Source of the DNA: Ignavibacteria bacterium
GTDB lineage: Bacteria; Bacteroidota; Ignavibacteria; Kapaibacteriales; UBA4661
Reading direction: 5' to 3'
NCBI GenBank assembly: GCA_013298375.1
Contig: JAAFHM010000127.1
Span: 1-10,892 of the forward strand
DNA length: 10,892 nt
A program made the position numbers and the translations under genes. A model generated the notes under the pieces. The model was not told the DNA's origin, did not search any database, and saw only the letters and a list, made by a program, of their open reading frames with translations. Of this stretch, positions 7,370 to 10,892 are shown one piece after another (position 1 is the stretch's first letter; each line of letters begins with the position of its first letter).

Positions 7370-7996
7370 TTATTTTGCAAACTTTGTGTAGCGAGCGTTG
7401 ATGCGCCCCCAGTGGAGGTTGGCAAAGAAATTATCAAGATACTTTGCCCGTGCAGGACCGTCTTTGTGGTAGTAGGCGTGTTCAAACATATCGCAGGAAA
7501 TAAGCGGAATACCGCCCCAAATTGCGCCGTAGTGGTGTTCATCCACCAGCACATTCAAAACGCGCCCGCTATACAACTGGTCGAGCGTCAAAACGCCCCA
7601 GCCGGAGAGTTTCGAGGCAATACAGGTTGCCTTAAAATCTGCTTTCCATGCGTCCAGCGAACCAAATTCTTTTTCAATCGCCGCTACTACTTCTGCGCCT
7701 TTTGAGGCATCGCCGTCGCCGCCCAAAACTTCCCAATAGACATCATGCAACACCGTACCGGCATGATTCCACGTCTGGCGACGCTTGAGTTCGCCGAAGT
7801 CCGACCAATTGCCATTTGCAGCGGATTTATCGGCTGTCGGCAGCCCTGCTTCGATTTTGTTCAAAAAGGTAACATAGCCCTTGTGGTGCGTGTTGTAGTG
7901 CCAATCCGTCGTTTCTGGCGAAAGCAAATCTTTGAGCAAGGTTTTTGCTTCTTCGTCCGAATAGGGACGCGGGTTGAATTTCCATTCGTAAGCCAT
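7370..7996 (-). CDS. Fe/Mn-family superoxide dismutase
   Basis: Cytoplasmic dismutase converting superoxide to oxygen and hydrogen peroxide; 208 residues, normal length. The helical hairpin domain has WHYNTHHKGYV with metal ligand His33 and gateway Tyr41. The second ligand is His84 in LHDVYW, where classical enzymes have NHxFYW. The last two ligands are Asp169 and His173 in DMFEHAYY, with Phe171 in place of the usual Trp. The classical iron-enzyme Gln, four residues before the second ligand, is Gly80 here. The region that supplies Gln in manganese enzymes reads DEHHYG (152-157), so a His (154 or 155) may take that role, as described for some cambialistic enzymes. Metal preference therefore cannot be called from sequence. 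AGGAG lies about 8 nt before the ATG at 7996, one of the few good ribosome-binding sites here. It follows the thioredoxin-like gene by 63 bp and ends before a hairpin. Confidence 0.95.
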   Translation of the reverse strand: MAYEWKFNPRPYSDEEAKTLLKDLLSPETTDWHYNTHHKGYVTFLNKIEAGLPTADKSAANGNWSDFGELKRRQTWNHAGTVLHDVYWEVLGGDGDASKGAEVVAAIEKEFGSLDAWKADFKATCIASKLSGWGVLTLDQLYSGRVLNVLVDEHHYGAIWGGIPLISCDMFEHAYYHKDGPARAKYLDNFFANLHWGRINARYTKFAK

Positions 7997-8059
7997 TGAA
8001 AAAACTCCTGTAGTAAAAAAACTGAAAATGAGTGAAGGACAGTTGCAATCGTTATATCG

Positions 8060-8560
8060 CTATCGTTGTAGAATCGCGGTTAAATCGGCTTCCCAGCTTG
8101 TTTTCGGGTGTTCGACAATACGCCCTATTTCTTTGCCGGAGCGCATCACGACGAGTGTTGGGACGTATTCAAGGGCATTTGCTTCAGCAACTTCTCGCGG
8201 GTCACGCTTGGAAAGACTCACACCCCACAGCTCGACGGACTCCGTATTTACGCCAAGCTGGGTAAAAAGCGGGAACAAACGCGGCATTTCCTCACGGCTA
8301 TCGCTACACCACGTTGCGGCGATAAGCCGGAACGAAACCTCAGGTGTAATCAGCCCTGCAAGCCGCTTCACAACGGCAGCTTCGGGTTTATAGGTCGAGT
8401 CGGTGTAGCGTTGCCATTGCGCCTCGCGCTGCCACTGGCTCCAACTAAGACGACCAATCGCAGAACGAGCCACATCGGTCTGAACAATGCGGTAGGAAGG
8501 GGCGCAAGCGCTTACGAGCGCCGCAATGCCAATGGCAATAGCAATGAGTAGTTTAGGCAT
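8060..8560 (-). CDS. Thioredoxin-fold lipoprotein with one-cysteine active site (WCSDS)
   Basis: Envelope protein of 166 residues. The signal MPKLLIAIAIGIAALVSAC ends in lipobox LVSAC, giving lipidated Cys19. After a linker of about 55 residues comes a thioredoxin fold: strand FRLIAATWC, active site WCSDSREEMP (84-93), and the cis-proline loop YVPTLVV (132-138) followed by GKEIGRIVE. The resolving cysteine of WCxxC is replaced by Ser88, so it cannot run the usual dithiol exchange alone; WCxDS proteins of this type occur in Bacteroidota and are annotated only as thioredoxin family. The start is the second of two adjacent ATGs (8563 and 8560); either overlaps the ferredoxin stop, 8 or 11 nt, so translation is probably coupled. 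The frame continues to 8581 but gives a poorer signal. A thiol-reducing or bacilliredoxin-like role is inference. Confidence 0.88.
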   Translation of the reverse strand: MPKLLIAIAIGIAALVSACAPSYRIVQTDVARSAIGRLSWSQWQREAQWQRYTDSTYKPEAAVVKRLAGLITPEVSFRLIAATWCSDSREEMPRLFPLFTQLGVNTESVELWGVSLSKRDPREVAEANALEYVPTLVVMRSGKEIGRIVEHPKTSWEADLTAILQR

Positions 8561-8831
8561 CATAATCCACAACAACATCATCGGTGGTCGGGTGCGATTG
8601 GCACGTCAGCACGTAGCCATCGGCGATTTCTTCATCCGTGAGTGCCTCGCGGTCGTCCATGACGACTTCACCGGAAAGTTTTTTTGCGCGGCAGGTGCAG
8701 CACGAGCCAATTTGACAAGCGTAAGGCGGATCAAGGTTCTGGCGAATTGCGGCTTCGAGAATAGATTCGCTGTCTTCAACAGAAATAACACTTTTTTTGC
8801 CATACAAGGCAACGGTAACGGAACGGGACAT
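8553..8831 (-). CDS. Plant-type 2Fe-2S ferredoxin (92 aa)
   Basis: Small soluble electron carrier with one [2Fe-2S] cluster. Cluster ligands are Cys39, Cys44, Cys47 and Cys77 in the pattern C-x4-C-x2-C-x29-C (CQIGSCCTC then LTCQSHP), diagnostic of the Fer2 fold. An extra cysteine, Cys45, lies next to the second ligand. The beta-grasp core starts at SRSVTVALYGKK, and the acidic tail (DDVVVDYDA) suits docking to basic partners. It resembles the C-terminal ferredoxin domain of PaaE-type oxygenase reductases, but here it stands alone, with no reductase in view. I chose the ATG at 8831, the start giving normal family length; an upstream ATG at 8882 adds 17 unrelated residues. Its redox partner is unknown. 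It sits between the Fe-S assembly genes and the thioredoxin-like lipoprotein, with whose start its stop overlaps. Confidence 0.92.
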   Translation of the reverse strand: MSRSVTVALYGKKSVISVEDSESILEAAIRQNLDPPYACQIGSCCTCRAKKLSGEVVMDDREALTDEEIADGYVLTCQSHPTTDDVVVDYDA

Positions 8832-8916
8832 TTGGTTTGAGGTTACAGGTTCTGAGGTTGAGATTCTGTGCGGGTTGCGCAAGAATTGTGTTGGTTAGCA
8901 AATAGCGTTGGTGATA

Positions 8917-8924
8917 CAAAGATA
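8917..8924 (-). promoter_or_regulatory. Candidate -7 box ahead of the ferredoxin gene
   Basis: The minus strand reads TATCTTTG, an exact match to the Bacteroidota TAnnTTTG -7 box, about 86 nt upstream of the ferredoxin start. The nearest upstream TTG is 24 nt away, longer than the preferred 19-21, so this is weaker than the sufE promoter. It lies in the 99-bp gap behind the DUF59 gene and could start an internal transcript. Confidence 0.38.
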
Positions 8925-8930
8925 CGGAAT

Positions 8931-9281
8931 TTACAGGAAACCTAATTCCAACATGGCAATTTCGGACATCATGGATTTTTCCCACGTCGGCTCGAAAACA
9001 ACATCCACCATAGCGTCGGTCACGCCCGCGACAGCCTTCACGCGCTCTTCAACCTCGCCCGGAAGCGTTCCGGCAGAAGGGCAATTCGGCGAAGTGAGCG
9101 TCATTTCGACATAAACGCTGTTATCGGGCTTGACTTCAATTTTGTAGATAAGCCCAAGTTCATAAATATCAACGGGAATTTCGGGATCATAGCAGGTTTT
9201 GATGCTGCTAATAATCTGCTCTTCCGCATCGGGGAGCGTGCCGTTGTCAATAAATTGAAGATGTGTTGCAGTGGTTTCCAT
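8931..9281 (-). CDS. DUF59/MIP18-family Fe-S cluster assembly factor (SufT-type)
   Basis: Small cytoplasmic protein (116 aa) of the MIP18/DUF59 family, which helps mature iron-sulfur proteins; relatives are SufT, PaaD and eukaryotic CIA2. Motifs seen: CYDPEIPVDIYELGLIY (30-46), the family hallmark, then MTLTSPNCP (60-68) with the conserved, probably cluster-contacting Cys67, the turn region GTLPGEVEERV, and the C-terminal helix MSEIAMLELGFL. This layout matches the short SUF-system assembly protein (about 100-115 aa) found next to suf genes. There is no Shine-Dalgarno before the ATG at 9281. It lies 62 bp downstream of sufE, same strand, which strongly supports a SUF-pathway role. I leave the symbol blank because sufT is used for several related subfamilies. 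Confidence 0.93.
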   Translation of the reverse strand: METTATHLQFIDNGTLPDAEEQIISSIKTCYDPEIPVDIYELGLIYKIEVKPDNSVYVEMTLTSPNCPSAGTLPGEVEERVKAVAGVTDAMVDVVFEPTWEKSMMSEIAMLELGFL

Positions 9282-9343
9282 AGTCTGGTTGAATCGTGAT
9301 TCGTCTGCCCAAAAAGGGTTTGGTGATACGTGGAGCGTTTGTT

Positions 9344-9775
9344 TTACTGCTTCTGCTCTTGTTTTATCGAAAATCCAAGAGCATACATTTTGATTTTCTT
9401 TATCATTGACGCAAAACCATTCGTTCTCGTGGGTGAAAGATGTGTATCAAGACCAATTTTTTTCATAAAATCGGGTTCGGTCTGCAAAATTTCCTTCGGC
9501 GTGCGCCCCGAATACACTTCTAACGCCAAAGAAACCAATCCTTTAACAATAGCAGCATCAGCATCGCCATAAAAAACAAGAATATCGTCATGCAATTCCA
9601 CGTGGAGCCAAACTTGCGATTGACAGCCGCGTACTTTATTGTCATCAGTGCGATGTTCTTCGGGAAAGGGTGCGAGTTTTCGCCCCAGGGCAATGATGTG
9701 AGCGTACTTGTCTTCCCAATCGGTAAAATCGGCAAAGTCTCGGGCGATAGCGGCTTGGGTTTCCTGGATAGTCAT
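9344..9775 (-). CDS. sufE: Cysteine desulfuration protein SufE
   Basis: Sulfur-acceptor partner of the cysteine desulfurase SufS: it takes persulfide from SufS onto its own cysteine and passes it to the SufBCD scaffold for Fe-S cluster assembly. From the ATG at 9775 the protein has 143 residues, normal for SufE. The active-site loop KVRGCQSQVW (48-57) carries Cys51 (also residue 51 in the E. coli protein). Other family features are the N-terminal helix FADFTDWEDKYAHIIALG and the conserved DADAAIVKGLVSL segment. The frame continues to 9862, but those residues are cysteine-rich, unlike the family, and overlap the promoter, so the 9775 start is preferred; it has no Shine-Dalgarno. SufS and SufBCD are not in the window, so the suf genes are split here. 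Confidence 0.94.
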   Translation of the reverse strand: MTIQETQAAIARDFADFTDWEDKYAHIIALGRKLAPFPEEHRTDDNKVRGCQSQVWLHVELHDDILVFYGDADAAIVKGLVSLALEVYSGRTPKEILQTEPDFMKKIGLDTHLSPTRTNGFASMIKKIKMYALGFSIKQEQKQ

Positions 9776-9827
9776 TATTTGGCAGCAATGGTACATAATC
9801 AGATTTTCATATATTTCGGCAAGACCA

Positions 9828-9858
9828 CAAAAATACAAATGTTCTCCACAGCCGTCAA
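9828..9858 (-). promoter_or_regulatory. Bacteroidota-type promoter for sufE and the genes behind it
   Basis: On the minus strand TTG (9856-9858) is followed after exactly 20 nt by TATTTTTG (9828-9835). Both boxes and the spacing fit the Bacteroidota primary-sigma consensus TTG-N19-21-TAnnTTTG. Transcription would begin near 9821, leaving a leader of roughly 45 nt before the sufE ATG at 9775. This also supports rejecting the longer sufE frame. Confidence 0.62.
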
Positions 9859-9879
9859 GCATTAAGTGGGCAATATTAC

Positions 9880-9889
9880 CAAACGTTTG
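9880..9889. promoter_or_regulatory. CAAACGTTTG palindrome, candidate operator
   Basis: A perfect 10-bp palindrome with a central CG lies in the gap between sufE and the sugar transporter, 107 nt before the transporter start. Central-CG palindromes of this kind are typical of LacI-family operators, which often control sugar uptake. Its TTTG half is followed 18 nt later by TATTTACG (9908-9915), a weak -7-like match on the plus strand, so a repressor here could cover a transporter promoter. No regulator gene is visible; a chance palindrome is possible. Confidence 0.3.
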
Positions 9890-9995
9890 TATATTCGCTA
9901 TCGGAAATATTTACGCGCCACTCACGGCGACACGTAGTGTTGTTCAGCACAATAGCCAATTATCTTCCTTTCCATCAACAAGTTCAGGAGCAATT

Positions 9996-10892
9996 ATGTC
10001 CACTGCGACCATCTCGGCTGCCGCTTCCAAACAGCCTTCGACCGATATGCCAAAGTTTTTAACGCTGGTGACGGTCTTTTTCTTTTGGGGATTTCTTGCC
10101 GCCTCCAACGGCGTGTTTATCCCGTTTTGCAAATCGCATTTTCAGCTTTCGCAGTTTCAATCGCAGTTGATTGACCTTGCGTTTTATTTCGCCTACTTCA
10201 TGGGGTCGCTGCTGCTCTATCTTGCCGAGAAAATTTCCGGTGTTGACATTTTGAATAAAATCGGCTACAAGCGTGGTATTATCTATGGTTTGCTCTTTTC
10301 CTCCGGCGGAGCGCTTTTGATGATAGCCGCTATCAACGTGGGGTCGTATCTGTTCATTCTCGCCTCGTTTTTTGCTATTGCGCTCGGTTTTTCGCTGCAA
10401 CAGACGTGCGCACAGCCTTTCGCCGTTGCGCTGGGTGCGCCGGAAACAGGTTCGCATCGGCTAAACTTCGGCGGTGGCGTGAATTCTTTTGGCACGACCG
10501 TCGGACCAATCGTTGTCAGCGTGATTCTTTTCGGTTCGCTCGGCGCTCAAAATGTTGTTGTCGAATTGGCTTCGGTGATGAAGATGTATGTTGGTTTAGC
10601 GGTCTTGTTTACGGCAGTGGCAGTATTTTTCCAGTTTTCCAATTTACCAACCGTTACCAACGATGAACATATCGAAAAAGGCGGCAGCGCCTTGAAATAT
10701 CCACAACTTGTACTGGGGATGACCGCAATTTTTACCTACGTCGGCGTAGAGGTCACGATTCAAAGCAATATGGGGGCGCTTCTAGCATTGCCGGAATTTG
10801 GAGCATACAAAGAATCGCAAATCGCACAGTATATCTCGCTTTATTGGGGAAGCCTGATGATTGGGCGCTGGACGGGCGCAATCGCCGTTTTT
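9996..10892 (+). CDS. FucP-type sugar MFS transporter (partial, C-terminus beyond window)
   Basis: Inner-membrane major facilitator transporter of the fucose/glucose/galactose:proton symporter family. 299 codons are present. TM1 shows FFFWGFLAASNGVFIPF, followed by LIDLAFYFAYFMGSLLLY, the loop-2 motif IGYKRGIIYGLL, then LQQTCAQPFAVALG and RLNFGGGVNSFGTTVGP (TM4-TM5). The second half begins with YVGVEVTIQSNMG and YWGSLMIGRWTGA. Aligned by eye to E. coli FucP, the two carboxylates needed for proton coupling there, Asp46 and Glu135, correspond to Gly and Gln, so coupling and substrate may differ. The TM2-TM3 connection is longer than in FucP. AGGAG ends 5 nt before the ATG at 9996, a good ribosome-binding site. 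It diverges from sufE across 220 bp. The substrate is probably a hexose, by family only. Confidence 0.9.
   Translation, partial: MSTATISAAASKQPSTDMPKFLTLVTVFFFWGFLAASNGVFIPFCKSHFQLSQFQSQLIDLAFYFAYFMGSLLLYLAEKISGVDILNKIGYKRGIIYGLLFSSGGALLMIAAINVGSYLFILASFFAIALGFSLQQTCAQPFAVALGAPETGSHRLNFGGGVNSFGTTVGPIVVSVILFGSLGAQNVVVELASVMKMYVGLAVLFTAVAVFFQFSNLPTVTNDEHIEKGGSALKYPQLVLGMTAIFTYVGVEVTIQSNMGALLALPEFGAYKESQIAQYISLYWGSLMIGRWTGAIAVF

Noticed and set aside
9282..9343. Possible terminator (CCC-AAAAA-GGG) between sufE and the DUF59 gene
   Set aside because: The stem is only three base pairs and has no T-tract; too weak to support.
9776..9862. N-terminal extension of SufE
   Set aside because: It would overlap the promoter at 9828-9858 and add cysteine-rich residues not seen in SufE; starting at 9775 puts the active cysteine at residue 51 as in E. 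coli.
10059..10457. Minus-strand open frame opposite the MFS transporter
   Set aside because: Lys/Arg/Gln-rich with no domain; the plus strand encodes an uninterrupted FucP-type transporter with a good ribosome-binding site.

Overview
The window reads as chromosomal DNA from a member of the Bacteroidota or a close relative in the same superphylum (Chlorobiota, Kapabacteria, Rhodothermota). Three things suggest this: a full-length DUF2723 (GT117-type) membrane glycosyltransferase, a family concentrated in that group; start codons that mostly lack a Shine-Dalgarno sequence; and a well-spaced TTG-N20-TATTTTTG promoter of the Bacteroidota type (TAnnTTTG -7 box) in front of sufE. I cannot name the genus. 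Coding density is high. I see no rRNA, tRNA, CRISPR array, integrase or transposase.

Layout. (1) Positions 1-1428, minus strand: a small exported protein of unknown function, followed 10 bp later by an APC-superfamily amino-acid permease whose C-terminal part runs off the left edge. (2) Positions 1429-1866: a divergent intergenic region holding an unusual GC-rich element made of consecutive inverted repeats (1548-1669). (3) Positions 1867-5045, plus strand: the DUF2723 glycosyltransferase, closed by a strong intrinsic terminator. (4) Positions 5170-5880, plus strand: rsmE, the 16S rRNA m3U1498 methyltransferase. (5) Positions 5926-9775, minus strand: seven genes in one direction. In order of transcription they are sufE, a DUF59/SufT-type Fe-S assembly factor, a plant-type 2Fe-2S ferredoxin, a thioredoxin-fold lipoprotein (start overlaps the ferredoxin stop), an Fe/Mn superoxide dismutase, a stand-alone LON-domain protein and a putative lipoprotein. 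(6) Positions 9996-10892, plus strand: the first 299 codons of a FucP-type sugar MFS transporter, divergent from sufE.

The first five genes of the minus-strand run share a theme: sulfur delivery and Fe-S assembly, an Fe-S electron carrier, an envelope thiol protein and superoxide removal. That is what one would expect of a locus handling Fe-S biogenesis under oxidative stress. Promoter and terminator candidates (9828-9858, 8917-8924, 7308-7343) suggest it is read as two or three transcripts rather than one.

I did not find a clearly new biological system. The observations most worth checking are the structured intergenic element, the changed second-sphere residues of the superoxide dismutase, the loss of both known proton-coupling carboxylates in the FucP-like transporter, and the one-cysteine active site of the thioredoxin-like lipoprotein.
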